From the NCBI RefSeq assembly GCF_028823685.1, contig NZ_JAPEHZ010000008.1, positions 1 through 58,994 of the forward strand: 58,994 nt of DNA. Direction: 5' to 3'. Position numbers and translations under genes: made by a program. The stretch comes from Tenacibaculum sp. L6. Lineage in GTDB: Bacteria > Bacteroidota > Bacteroidia > Flavobacteriales > Flavobacteriaceae. The notes beneath the pieces are model-generated. The model did no database searches. It saw only the letters and a program-made list of their open reading frames with translations, and was not told the origin of the DNA. Numbering within the stretch: the stretch's first letter is position 1; each line of letters opens with the position of its first letter. Below, piece by piece: positions 8,868 through 17,321 of the stretch.

Positions 8868-8913
8868 AAAGAAGTGAGAATAGAGAGAAAAAATAAGAGA
8901 GTCTCACTTCTTT
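8868..8913. repeat. 12-bp inverted repeat between metX-thrA and metB
   Basis: Perfect arms AAAGAAGTGAGA (8868-8879) and its complement (8902-8913) enclose a 22-nt purine-rich loop. It may act as a processing hairpin or weak terminator; a T run is nearly absent. Confidence 0.5.
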
Positions 8914-8952
8914 GTTCTAACAGCGAAGCGGTCTAACATCTAAAAAAACAAC

Positions 8953-10094
8953 ATGAGTCAACATTTCGAAACCCAAGCCATTTTTCAGAACATTCAACAC
9001 CCTTATACTTAACCTCAAGTTTTGTGTTTGATGATGCTGAAGATATGCGAGCATCGTTTGCCGAAGAAAAGGAGAAGAATTTATACAGTCGATTTTCAAA
9101 TCCGAATACCACAGAATTCGTTAATAAAATGGTAGCAATGGAAGGAGCAGAGGCAGGATATGCTTTTGCAACAGGTATGGCTGCGGTGTTTTCAACGTTT
9201 GGGGCTTTGTTAAATGCAGGGGATCATATAGTTTCATGTCGTTCTGTTTTTGGGTCAACCCATAGTTTGTTTACCAAATATTTACCAAAGTGGAATATTG
9301 AATCGAGTTACTTTAAAATTAATGAAGTAGATAAAATTGAAAGCCTAATTCAGTCGAATACCAAAATATTATATGCAGAAACGCCAACCAATCCAGCAGT
9401 AGATATTTTAGATTTAGAGTTGTTGGGAGGTATTGCAAAGAAGCACAATTTATTGTTGGTAATTGATAATTGCTTTGCAACGCCTTATTTACAGAATCCA
9501 ATCAAGTTTGGAGCAGATTTGGTCATTCATTCAGCAACGAAGTTAATAGACGGTCAAGGGCGTGTTTTAGGAGGAGTAACAGTTGGAAAAGAGGAATTAA
9601 TCAGAGAGATTTATTTGTTTTCAAGAAACACTGGACCAGCAATGTCACCATTCAATGCTTGGGTATTATCTAAGAGTTTAGAAACCTTATCGATACGAGT
9701 AGAAAAGCACTGCGAGAATGCGTTGAAGGTAGCACAGTTTTTAGAAGAACACCCAAAAGTGAATTTGGTTAAGTATCCATTTCTAAAATCACATCCACAG
9801 TATGAAATCGCAAAAAAACAAATGCGACTGGGAGGAAATATTGTCGCTTTTGAAGTAAAAGGAGGTATTGATGCTGGACGTAATTTTTTGAATAGCATAA
9901 AACTATGCTCATTATCAGCAAATTTAGGAGATACACGAACGATTGTAACACATCCAGCATCAACAACGCATAGTAAGTTAAGTGAAGCAGACCGATTAGA
10001 AGTAGGAATTACTGATGGTTTAGTACGATGTTCGGTAGGATTAGAAAATGTAGAAGATGTAATTAACGATTTAAATCAAGCATTAAATAATTAG
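8953..10094 (+). pseudogene. metB: MetB/MetZ-like PLP enzyme with N-terminal deletion and frameshift
   Basis: Cystathionine gamma-synthase or O-succinylhomoserine sulfhydrylase family, PLP-dependent, using activated homoserine. The ATG at 8953 opens with MSQHFETQAI, a typical start for this family, but that frame stops after 19 codons. The family sequence resumes in another frame from about 8988 (EHSTPLYLTSSFVFDDAED) and runs intact to 10094. The PLP lysine lies in HSATKLIDGQG. A deletion that is not a multiple of three near 8981-8988 best explains this. A GTG at 9024 could start a shortened 356-aa protein lacking about 40 N-terminal residues. The lesion may be real or an assembly error. Confidence 0.8.
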
Positions 10095-10105
10095 GAAGTA
10101 AAGTA

Positions 10106-10113
10106 TATATTTG
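10106..10113 (+). promoter_or_regulatory. Putative -7 box before rrf2
   Basis: TATATTTG matches the TAnnTTTG consensus exactly and ends 4 bp before the ATG at 10118. No clear -33 element is visible. If used, the transcript would be nearly leaderless. Confidence 0.35.
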
Positions 10114-10117
10114 TAAT

Positions 10118-10532
10118 ATGCTTTCTAAGAAAACAAAATACGGAATTAAGGCGCTTAGCGCTTACTTTTATTGCTAGGCAAGAAAAGGGCACTATGGTAC
10201 AAATTGCGACCATTTCAGAAAATGAAAATATTTCGCACAAGTTTTTAGAAAGCATATTACTTACCTTACGAAAATCAGGAATTTTAGGAGCAAAAAAAGG
10301 GAAGGGTGGAGGCTATTATTTGCTTAAGCCATCCAACGAAATTAAAATGACTGAGGTTATTAGAACACTTGAAGGACCTATTGCTATGGTACCATGTGTT
10401 AGTTTGAATTATTATGAAAAGTGTGATGACTGCCCAGATGAAGAAGCATGCTCAGTACATAAACTAATGATTCAAGTAAGAGATAATACACTACAAGTAC
10501 TTCGTAATAACACACTTGCAGATTTAGTGTAG
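10118..10532 (+). pseudogene. Rrf2-family transcriptional regulator, frameshifted by a 7-bp duplication
   Basis: Winged-helix regulator of the Rrf2 family (IscR/CymR type), probably controlling the adjacent sulfur operon. The ATG at 10118 encodes MLSKKTKYGIKAL, the family N terminus. The 7-mer GCGCTTA then occurs twice in tandem at about 10152-10165, which shifts the frame. The rest (FIARQEKGTMVQIATI and onward) is intact in the other frame to 10532. A wing motif KGKGGGYYLLKP and a Cys set (C-x8-C-x2-C-x5-C, near the C terminus) resembling IscR cluster ligands are present. Removing one repeat unit restores a full-length protein of normal size. ATG 10197 could start a 112-aa fragment lacking most of the recognition domain. 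Confidence 0.8.
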
Positions 10533-10596
10533 TATTAACAAATTGTAAAATTCAAATTTTTTTTTGATTTCCCCCTGGAGAATTAAAAAGCATCTG

Positions 10597-10604
10597 TATA
10601 TTTG
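10597..10604 (+). promoter_or_regulatory. Putative -7 box of the sulfate-assimilation operon
   Basis: TATATTTG fits TAnnTTTG and lies 46 bp before the first gene. No good -33 box is seen at the right distance, which may mean that an activator is needed. Confidence 0.4.
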
Positions 10605-10614
10605 TCGACTTAAA

Positions 10615-10634
10615 ACCTAGTATTCCGATAGGGT
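10615..10634. promoter_or_regulatory. ACCTA/TAGGGT dyad in the sulfur operon leader
   Basis: ACCTA (10615-10619) and TAGGGT (10629-10634) are complementary apart from one bulged G. The dyad sits just after the predicted transcription start. It is a candidate operator for the Rrf2 regulator next door, or a leader hairpin. Confidence 0.3.
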
Positions 10635-10649
10635 AATAGTATTTTAAAA

Positions 10650-10904
10650 ATGATTGTAGAACAAGTAGTAGAAAATAAAGCTAATTATAAAGAAGATAAG
10701 CTTTCTGAAAAACCACTAAGAAGCATTATAAAGTCAATAAGTTGGAGAGTTGTTGGTACCATAGATACCATATTAATCTCATGGATAATTACCGGACAAG
10801 TAAAAACAGCCTTTTCAATTGGAGCGATAGAATTAGTAACAAAAATGCTATTGTATTTTTTTCACGAAAGAGTTTGGAACAGTATTAAATGGGGTAAAAA
10901 ATGA
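10650..10904 (+). CDS. DUF2061 small membrane protein
   Basis: 84-aa protein with the DUF2061 pattern: SWRVVGTIDTILISWIITG (first membrane segment, about residues 28-47), then AFSIGAIELVTKMLLYFFHERVW (second segment). The biochemical role is unknown. It is commonly the first gene of sulfate-assimilation operons in Bacteroidota, and here it overlaps cysH by 4 bp (ATGA). A link to sulfate or sulfite handling is inferred only from context. Confidence 0.85.
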   Translation: MIVEQVVENKANYKEDKLSEKPLRSIIKSISWRVVGTIDTILISWIITGQVKTAFSIGAIELVTKMLLYFFHERVWNSIKWGKK

Positions 10905-11524
10905 GCATAGAAACAATGAATTTAGAAGCAGTAAACGACGCGTTAAAAAACAAATCTCCAAAGGAGATTATTGTTTGGGCGTTACAACAGGCTAACAAGG
11001 CGGTAGTAACCACAAACTTTCGTCCCTATGAAGGAGCAATTTTACATGCAGTAGCATCAGTAAAAAACACTATAGATGTTATTTGGTGCGATACAGGGTA
11101 TAATACTCCACAAACCTATAAACACGCTGAAGAGTTAATTGAAAAATTGCAGTTAAACGTTCAGTTGTATGTTCCTAAACAAACGGTAGCACATAGAAAT
11201 ATCACATTAGGTTTACCAACAATTGACGATCCAAAACATGCAGTTTTTACTGAGCAAGTGAAGTTGGAGCCTTTCAAAAGAGCAATGAATGAGCACAAAC
11301 CAGATGTGTGGTTTACCAACTTAAGAAAAGGACAAACAGCTTTTAGAGATAGTATTGATATTGTTTCAAAAAGTAAAGATGGAGTATTAAAAGTAAGTCC
11401 ATTTTACCATTGGTCAGATGAAGAGTTAGATGCTTATTTAGAAGAACACCAATTACCAAACGAGTTTAAATACTTCGATCCCACAAAAGTAGAAAGTAAT
11501 AGAGAATGTGGTTTACATATTTAA
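10901..11524 (+). CDS. cysH: Phosphoadenylyl-sulfate (or adenylyl-sulfate) reductase
   Basis: Reduces activated sulfate to sulfite with thioredoxin. The adenosine-phosphosulfate reductase fold is recognisable (TTNFRPYEGAILHAV near the start, IWCDTGYNTPQTY, WFTNLRKGQTAFR). The catalytic C-terminal ECGLHI is present. Only two cysteines occur, so the CC/CxxC ligands of iron-sulfur APS reductases are absent. That suggests PAPS as substrate, yet no APS kinase (cysC) is in the operon. Length is 207 aa, shorter than the E. coli enzyme. cysD follows after 10 bp. Confidence 0.9.
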   Translation: MSIETMNLEAVNDALKNKSPKEIIVWALQQANKAVVTTNFRPYEGAILHAVASVKNTIDVIWCDTGYNTPQTYKHAEELIEKLQLNVQLYVPKQTVAHRNITLGLPTIDDPKHAVFTEQVKLEPFKRAMNEHKPDVWFTNLRKGQTAFRDSIDIVSKSKDGVLKVSPFYHWSDEELDAYLEEHQLPNEFKYFDPTKVESNRECGLHI

Positions 11525-11534
11525 AAATAGGATT

Positions 11535-12440
11535 ATGAACACAGAAACGATACAAGTAGGAGCTTTAGAAAGTGAAGCCATATATATATTAAGAGAAGTA
11601 GTCGCGCAATTTGAAAAACCAGTACTGTTATTCTCTGGAGGAAAGGACAGTATTACGCTAGTTCGACTAGCTCAAAAAGCATTTTATCCAGCAAAAATTC
11701 CATTCCCTTTATTACATGTTGATACAGGGCATAATTTTCCTGAAACCATTGAATTTAGAGATCGATTGGTAGAAGAGTTAGGAGTAGAATTAATTGTAAG
11801 AGAAGTACAAGACAACATTGATGCTGGTAAAGTAAAAGAAGAAACAGGAAAGTACGCGAGCCGAAACATGCTACAAACCGAAACGTTATTAGATGCCATT
11901 GAAGAATTTGGTTTTGATGCGTGTATCGGTGGAGCGCGTAGAGATGAAGAAAAGGCGAGAGCTAAAGAACGTATTTTTTCAGTACGAGATGATTTTGGAC
12001 AATGGGATGAAAAAAATCAACGTCCAGAGTTGTTCGATATGTTGAACGGAAGAATCGATTTAGGTCAAAACGTACGTGTTTTTCCAATTTCTAACTGGAC
12101 AGAGTTAGATGTTTGGTCGTATATACAACAAGAACAAATTGAAATTCCATCCATCTATTTCGCTCATAAAAGAGCCACATTTATTAGAGACGGGTTAATC
12201 TGGTCTGCAAACGATGATGTTGTGTTTAGAGAAGAGGAAGAAGAAGTACAAGAGCGTATGGTGCGATTTAGAACGGTAGGAGATATGAGTTGTACGGCAG
12301 CAGTCTTGTCAGATGCGATAGATATTGATACCGTGGTAGATGAAATTAGAGAATCTTCCATATCAGAAAGAGGAGCAAGGATTGATGATAAACGATCTGA
12401 AGCAGCAATGGAAAAACGCAAACAACAAGGATATTTTTAA
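11535..12440 (+). CDS. cysD: Sulfate adenylyltransferase small subunit
   Basis: With CysN it forms ATP sulfurylase, which makes adenosine phosphosulfate from sulfate and ATP. The PP-loop SGGKDS is at residues 34-39, and GGARRDEEKARAKERIFS follows mid-protein. The ATG at 11535 (301 aa) matches family length. An upstream ATG at 11508 overlaps cysH and adds nine non-conserved residues, so it is rejected. The C terminus carries the conserved EAAMEKRKQQGYF. Confidence 0.95.
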   Translation: MNTETIQVGALESEAIYILREVVAQFEKPVLLFSGGKDSITLVRLAQKAFYPAKIPFPLLHVDTGHNFPETIEFRDRLVEELGVELIVREVQDNIDAGKVKEETGKYASRNMLQTETLLDAIEEFGFDACIGGARRDEEKARAKERIFSVRDDFGQWDEKNQRPELFDMLNGRIDLGQNVRVFPISNWTELDVWSYIQQEQIEIPSIYFAHKRATFIRDGLIWSANDDVVFREEEEEVQERMVRFRTVGDMSCTAAVLSDAIDIDTVVDEIRESSISERGARIDDKRSEAAMEKRKQQGYF

Positions 12441-12521
12441 AAAGATAACCTAGTATTTAGTATAGAGTAAAGAGAGAAAAATACTCAAAGCTTAATACTA
12501 ATCACTCAATACTAAAAGAAC

Positions 12522-13728
12522 ATGAACGTAGTAAAAATAGCAACAGCAGGAAGTGTAGATGACGGAAAGAGCACACTAATAGGGCGAATTTTATACGATA
12601 CAAAATCATTAACCCAAGATAAATTAGAAGCGATAGAAGAAAAAAGTAAGCAACGCGGATTTGATTACTTAGATTTTTCTTTAGCAACAGATGGTTTGGT
12701 AGCAGAACGCGAACAAGGAATTACTATTGATGTAGCTCATATTTATTTTTCAACACCAAAAACGAGTTTTATCATAGCCGATACTCCTGGACATATAGAA
12801 TATACCAGAAACATGGTTACGGGAGCATCCAATTCTCAAGCCTCTATCATTTTGGTAGATGCGAGAAATGGAGTAGTAGAACAAACCTACCGTCATTTCT
12901 TTATCAATAATTTACTAAGAGTAAAAGATGTAATAGTCGCTGTAAACAAAATGGATTTGGTAGATTTTTCAGAAGAAAAGTTCAATGAAATAAAAGGCGA
13001 AATAGAGTATTTATCAAAAAAGAGTGCCTATAAAAATCAAAATATCACATTTATACCACTTTCAGCTTTAAAAGGAGACAATGTTGTGAAGTCTTCAGAA
13101 AACACCCCTTGGTATAAAGGAGAAACATTATTGAATCACCTTGAAAACTTGGGGTCTGAAGATACGCAAGAAGTATCAAAAGCACGTTTCCCAGTGCAAA
13201 CGGTTATTCGACCAAAAACAGACGAATATCACGATTTCAGAGGATATGCAGGAAAATTGTATGGAGGTGATTTAGCAGTAGGCGATGCAGTAACCGTATT
13301 ACCATCAGCAACAAAATCTACGATAAAGAGCATTCAGTTTTTTGATAAAGAATATGCAAGAGCAAAACGAGGAAGTTCGATAAGCATCACTTTAGAAGAT
13401 GATGTAAATGTGAGCAGAGGAGATATGTTGGTAAAAGAAGGAGAAGAACCATCCGTAGTGAAACAATTAGAAGCTACCATTTGTTGGATGGACAAAACTC
13501 CACTGCAAGCTTCAGAAAAGTATTACATTAAACATGGAGTAAACGATGTACAAGCGAAAATAACAGAGTTAAAAACAACCATTCGTACTGATTTTTCTGG
13601 AGTAGAAGAAGCGCCTGCTAAGTTAGCATTAAACGAAATAGGCGAAGTGAGTTTAAAAGTTAGCAAGCCTATATATAATCATCAATCCAAAAACCAATAC
13701 CACGTCAGGAGTTGGTTTTATCAAGTAA
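12522..13728 (+). pseudogene. cysN: Sulfate adenylyltransferase GTPase subunit, C-terminal deletion and frameshift
   Basis: EF-Tu-like GTPase subunit of ATP sulfurylase. The G1 motif GSVDDGKST (residues 10-18), G3 ADTPGHIEY (about 85-93) and G4 NKMD are intact. After VSKPIY (about 13672) the family sequence breaks. The expected ending INPKTNTTSGVGFIK plus stop is found at 13681-13728 in a different frame. A deletion of some 15 codons, not a multiple of three, explains this. The frame as given instead reads on to a stop at 13764-13766 with 30 or so unrelated residues, 414 aa in total. The GTPase core should fold, but the last beta-barrel strand is lost. Real lesion or assembly error. Confidence 0.82.
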
Positions 13729-13729
13729 A

Positions 13730-13816
13730 CATGATGAGCCAAAATGTGCGGCAGTATGTCCAGTAGATTGTTGCGTACCAGATGAAGCACATGTAGAGTT
13801 CTTACATAACGAATAA
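13730..13816 (+). pseudogene. Remnant of a dicluster 4Fe-4S ferredoxin
   Basis: The frame reads HDEPKCAAVCPVDCCVP and then DEAHVEFLHNE before a TAA. This is the C-terminal end of a flavobacterial 4Fe-4S dicluster ferredoxin, with cluster cysteines in CAAVCPVDCC. The first 90 or so codons are missing, and the tail after HVE also seems shortened by about 10 codons. No complete start is left. It sits between cysN and the sulfite reductase gene, where a ferredoxin would supply electrons. It is too short to be functional. Confidence 0.75.
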
Positions 13817-13853
13817 CAACGCTTTTATAAGCAAACAACTATTAAAAAACCAC

Positions 13854-15956
13854 ATGCAAAGTTTTAGATCAGAAATAGAAAACCCTTTAGTAGAAAAGGA
13901 TATCCTAGAGTTAGAACGTAAAATACGTTTGTTTAACGAAGGAAAAATAGATGAAGAACGTTTTAGAAGCTTACGTTTAGCCAGAGGAATTTACGGTCAA
14001 CGCCAATTTGGGGTACAAATGATTCGTATCAAATTACCGTATGGTAAAGTTACAAGCGAACAATTACACAGAATTGCAGATGTTTCTGATGAATATTCAA
14101 GAGGGCGTTTACATATTACCACACGTCAAGATATTCAAATTCACCACGTAAGTTTAGACAGAACCCCCGAGTTATGGGCACAGTTAGAAAAAGACGATAT
14201 TACGTTGCGTGAAGCATGTGGTAATGCAGTACGTAATGTAACGGCCTCAGCAACTGCGGGAATCGATCCGAAAGAACCGTTTGATGTAACACCGTATGCA
14301 CACGCAACCTTTCAATTTTTCTTGCGTAATCCAATCTGTCAAGAAATGGGAAGAAAATTCAAAATGTCTTTCTCTGCAACAGAAGAAGATACCGCGTTGA
14401 GTTTTATTCACGATTTAGGATTCATTGCAACAACGAAAACAGTTGACGGTAAAGAAGTAAAAGGATTCAAGGTATTATTGGCAGGAGGATTAGGGTCACA
14501 ACCACGTCATGCCGATGTAATTTATGAGTTTTTAGAAGCAGATTTATTGATACCAACTATTGAAGGAGTGTTACGTGTGTTCGACCGTTACGGAGAACGT
14601 GCTAAAAGAGCCAAAGCTCGTTTAAAATTCTTGGTAAAAGATTTAGGTGTTGATACTTTCTTAGAATTAGTTGCAGCTGAAAGAAATGCATTAGCGTATA
14701 AAACGTATCCGATAAATACTACCAACTTTGAACAAGACATTGTTTTTGAAACCAATGAGGTTCCTTCAGTAGTGATAGAAGACGAAGAGGCATATCAAAA
14801 CTGGAAAGAAACCAATGTAATTCAGCAAAAGCAAGAAGGATTGTATGCGATAGGGATTAAAGTTTTGTTAGGCGATTTTTATACTGATAAAGCACGTTTG
14901 TTAGCTGATTTAATTAAGAAATATGGAGCGAATGAGTTACGTTTTACCTTACGTCAAAACATCTTGATTCGTCACGTGAGAGAGGAGTTTTTACCATTTT
15001 TTTATACAGAATTAAAAAAGTTAGGTTTTGCAGACGCAGGATATAATAGTTTGAATGATATCACTGCATGTCCGGGAACTGATACGTGTAATTTAGGTAT
15101 TGCTAGCAGTACAGGAATTGCAGCGGAGTTAGAGCGTGTGTTAAAAGCAGAATATCCGCAGTATGTAAATAACAAAGACATCACTATTAAAATTAGTGGC
15201 TGTATGAATGCTTGTGGACAACACAACATGGCACACATTGGTTTCCAAGGAATGTCTATAAAAGTAGGAAATCTATTAGCTCCAGCCTTACAAGTATTAG
15301 TTGGAGGAGGAGTTTTAGGACAAGGAAATGGTCGTTTTGCTGATAAATTGGTAAAAATACCAAGTAAAAGAGGACCAGAATCTTTACGAATCTTATTAAA
15401 CGATTTCGAAAGTAACAAACAAGCAACCGAAGATTTCTTAAGCTATTACGATAGACAAGGAAAGAATTATTTCTATGAGTTATTGAAAGAATTATCAGAC
15501 ACCACCAATTTATCAGAATACGATTTTATTGATTGGGGACACGATAAAAATTATGTAAAAGCCATAGGAGTGGGTGAATGTGCTGGAGTTGTAATTGATT
15601 TAGTAGCCACTTTATTATTTGAAAGTGAAGAAAAATTAGAGAATGCAACACAAGCTTATAACAACCAACAATGGTCAGACAGTATTTATCACTCGTATGC
15701 CGCAATGATTAATACAGCCAAAGCCTTGTTAACAGCTGAAGGAGCAAAAACCAATACACAAGCAGAGATCATCACCAATTTTGATGAAACCTTTGTAGTA
15801 ACAAATAAAATAGAATTATCAACTTCTTTCTCAGAATTGATTTATCAAATTAATAAGAATGAACCTACGGAAGCTTTTACAAAAGCATATTTAGAAACTG
15901 CAACAGCATTTTATAAAACAGTAGATGTTTATAGAAAAGTAGCCGTAGAAAGTTAA
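13854..15956 (+). CDS. cysI: Siroheme sulfite (nitrite/sulfite) reductase with C-terminal HEPN-like domain
   Basis: Reduces sulfite to sulfide with six electrons, using siroheme and a 4Fe-4S cluster. Two ferredoxin-like half-domains and two siroheme domains are recognisable. The cluster/siroheme cysteines are Cys406 and Cys412 (ACPGTDTC) and Cys450 and Cys454 (SGCMNAC). From about residue 570 to 700 there is an extra helical segment with the pattern of HEPN domains (SDSIYHSYAAMINTAKALL). That tail makes the protein 700 aa rather than about 570. The ferredoxin and reductase genes downstream suggest ferredoxin as donor. The role of the tail is unknown. Confidence 0.9.
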   Translation: MQSFRSEIENPLVEKDILELERKIRLFNEGKIDEERFRSLRLARGIYGQRQFGVQMIRIKLPYGKVTSEQLHRIADVSDEYSRGRLHITTRQDIQIHHVSLDRTPELWAQLEKDDITLREACGNAVRNVTASATAGIDPKEPFDVTPYAHATFQFFLRNPICQEMGRKFKMSFSATEEDTALSFIHDLGFIATTKTVDGKEVKGFKVLLAGGLGSQPRHADVIYEFLEADLLIPTIEGVLRVFDRYGERAKRAKARLKFLVKDLGVDTFLELVAAERNALAYKTYPINTTNFEQDIVFETNEVPSVVIEDEEAYQNWKETNVIQQKQEGLYAIGIKVLLGDFYTDKARLLADLIKKYGANELRFTLRQNILIRHVREEFLPFFYTELKKLGFADAGYNSLNDITACPGTDTCNLGIASSTGIAAELERVLKAEYPQYVNNKDITIKISGCMNACGQHNMAHIGFQGMSIKVGNLLAPALQVLVGGGVLGQGNGRFADKLVKIPSKRGPESLRILLNDFESNKQATEDFLSYYDRQGKNYFYELLKELSDTTNLSEYDFIDWGHDKNYVKAIGVGECAGVVIDLVATLLFESEEKLENATQAYNNQQWSDSIYHSYAAMINTAKALLTAEGAKTNTQAEIITNFDETFVVTNKIELSTSFSELIYQINKNEPTEAFTKAYLETATAFYKTVDVYRKVAVES

Positions 15957-15971
15957 AAATAGGAGAGTCCA

Positions 15972-16739
15972 ATGAAAAATCAACCGAAATTAACCGTAGT
16001 AGGTGCAGGACCAGGAGATGCTGATTTAATCACCTTAAAAGCCATTAAAGCATTAGAACAAGCCGATGTGGTATTGTACGATGCATTGGTGAATAACGAA
16101 CTGTTAGGATATGTGAATCCGAATGCAGAATTAATTTTTGTAGGAAAACGAAGAGGATGCTATCGATATCAACAAGAACAAATCAATGAGTTGATTGTTG
16201 CTAGAGGATTTTCTCACGGACATGTAGTACGTTTAAAAGGAGGTGATCCTTTTATTTTTGGAAGAGGGGCAGAAGAAATGGAATATGCTGCAAAACACGG
16301 ATTAGAGGTTGCTGTAGTTCCAGGAATTTCTTCATCGTTAGCGGTACCGGCTTATCAGAATATTCCGTTGACAAAAAGAGGAAGTTCAGAAAGCTTTTGG
16401 GTTATTACAGGAACGACTAAACAGCACCAATTATCAAACGATGTTGCCTTAGCCGCAAAATCGAGTGCAACGGTTGTTATTTTAATGGGAATGGGCAAAC
16501 TTTCAGAAATTATTCAGCTTTTTAAAGCAGAAGGAAAGAATGAATTACCAGTAGCTATTATTCAAAATGGAACTACTCCTGAAGAAAAAATAGGAATTGG
16601 TACTGTGGATACTATAGAAGAAGTAGTGGCAAAAAACAATTTGAGCAACCCTGCTATTATTCTGTTAGGAGATGTAGTAAATCACAGACAACAATTGTTA
16701 CAAGTGCAACAAGAAGTAGCTTTAAAAGAGGTGGTGTAA
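15972..16739 (+). CDS. cobA: Uroporphyrinogen-III C-methyltransferase
   Basis: Makes precorrin-2 from uroporphyrinogen III and two S-adenosylmethionine, the first step to siroheme. The tetrapyrrole methylase signature VGAGPGDADLITLKA opens the protein, and LKGGDPFIFGRGAEE forms the SAM-binding loop. Length (255 aa) equals the single-domain SUMT enzymes. Its stop overlaps the start of the next gene (TAATG). It supplies the cofactor of the preceding sulfite reductase. Confidence 0.95.
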   Translation: MKNQPKLTVVGAGPGDADLITLKAIKALEQADVVLYDALVNNELLGYVNPNAELIFVGKRRGCYRYQQEQINELIVARGFSHGHVVRLKGGDPFIFGRGAEEMEYAAKHGLEVAVVPGISSSLAVPAYQNIPLTKRGSSESFWVITGTTKQHQLSNDVALAAKSSATVVILMGMGKLSEIIQLFKAEGKNELPVAIIQNGTTPEEKIGIGTVDTIEEVVAKNNLSNPAIILLGDVVNHRQQLLQVQQEVALKEVV

Positions 16740-17314
16740 TGGAAGAAAGAAATAATTTATACCCAATTTTTTTAAAGACTAAAGAACTGGAAGTGCTAAT
16801 TGTTGGAGGAGGATTTGTAGCAGAGGAAAAACTACGATTTTTATTAAAATCGAGTCCAGATGCTAAAGTAACGATGGTCGCTCCTTTTTTTAGAGATGAA
16901 ACTATTGAAGTAGCTCAAAAAGGAGAGGTGAGCACGATAGTAGATAGCTATAATGATACTTATTTAAAGGAAAAACATTTGGTGATTGCAACTACCAATA
17001 TTCCTGAAGTTAATATGCAGGTGTATAAAGATTGTAGAAGTCAACATAAATTGGTAAATGTAGCTGATAATCCACCATATTGTGATTTTTATATGGGTGG
17101 AATTGTCACCAAAGGGAACGTAAAAGTAGCTATTTCAACCAATGGAAAATCACCCACAACCGCTAAGAGATTGCGTCAGTTTTTTGAAGAAGTAATTCCA
17201 GAAGACATCAATCAATTAGTGAAAAATTTGAATAGTTACAGAAAAACCATCAAAGGAAACTTTGAACAAAAAGTAGAAACATTAAATAAGCTAACCGAGA
17301 GTTTAGTGAAATAA
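16739..17314 (+). CDS. Precorrin-2 dehydrogenase / sirohydrochlorin ferrochelatase (CysG N-terminal domain, Met8-like)
   Basis: Oxidises precorrin-2 with NAD and inserts iron to give siroheme. The NAD motif VGGGFVAEEKLRFLL is near residue 20, and VNVADNPPYCDFYMGG is the conserved central block. At 191 aa it equals the N-terminal half of E. coli CysG, so CysG is split into two genes here. It is translationally coupled to cobA. Confidence 0.92.
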   Translation: MEERNNLYPIFLKTKELEVLIVGGGFVAEEKLRFLLKSSPDAKVTMVAPFFRDETIEVAQKGEVSTIVDSYNDTYLKEKHLVIATTNIPEVNMQVYKDCRSQHKLVNVADNPPYCDFYMGGIVTKGNVKVAISTNGKSPTTAKRLRQFFEEVIPEDINQLVKNLNSYRKTIKGNFEQKVETLNKLTESLVK

Positions 17315-17321
17315 GTAGAAC

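Noticed and set aside
9470..9673. Second plus-strand frame within the metB-like gene
   Set aside because: It overlaps the PLP-lysine region of the real gene and has no independent features.
13653..13838. Reverse frame covering the cysN end and ferredoxin relic
   Set aside because: Both strands were read; the plus strand gives recognisable CysN and ferredoxin endings, so the reverse frame is a shadow.
15002..15418. 138-codon reverse frame within sulfite reductase
   Set aside because: Composition follows the antisense of the conserved siroheme region, with no start context or motif.
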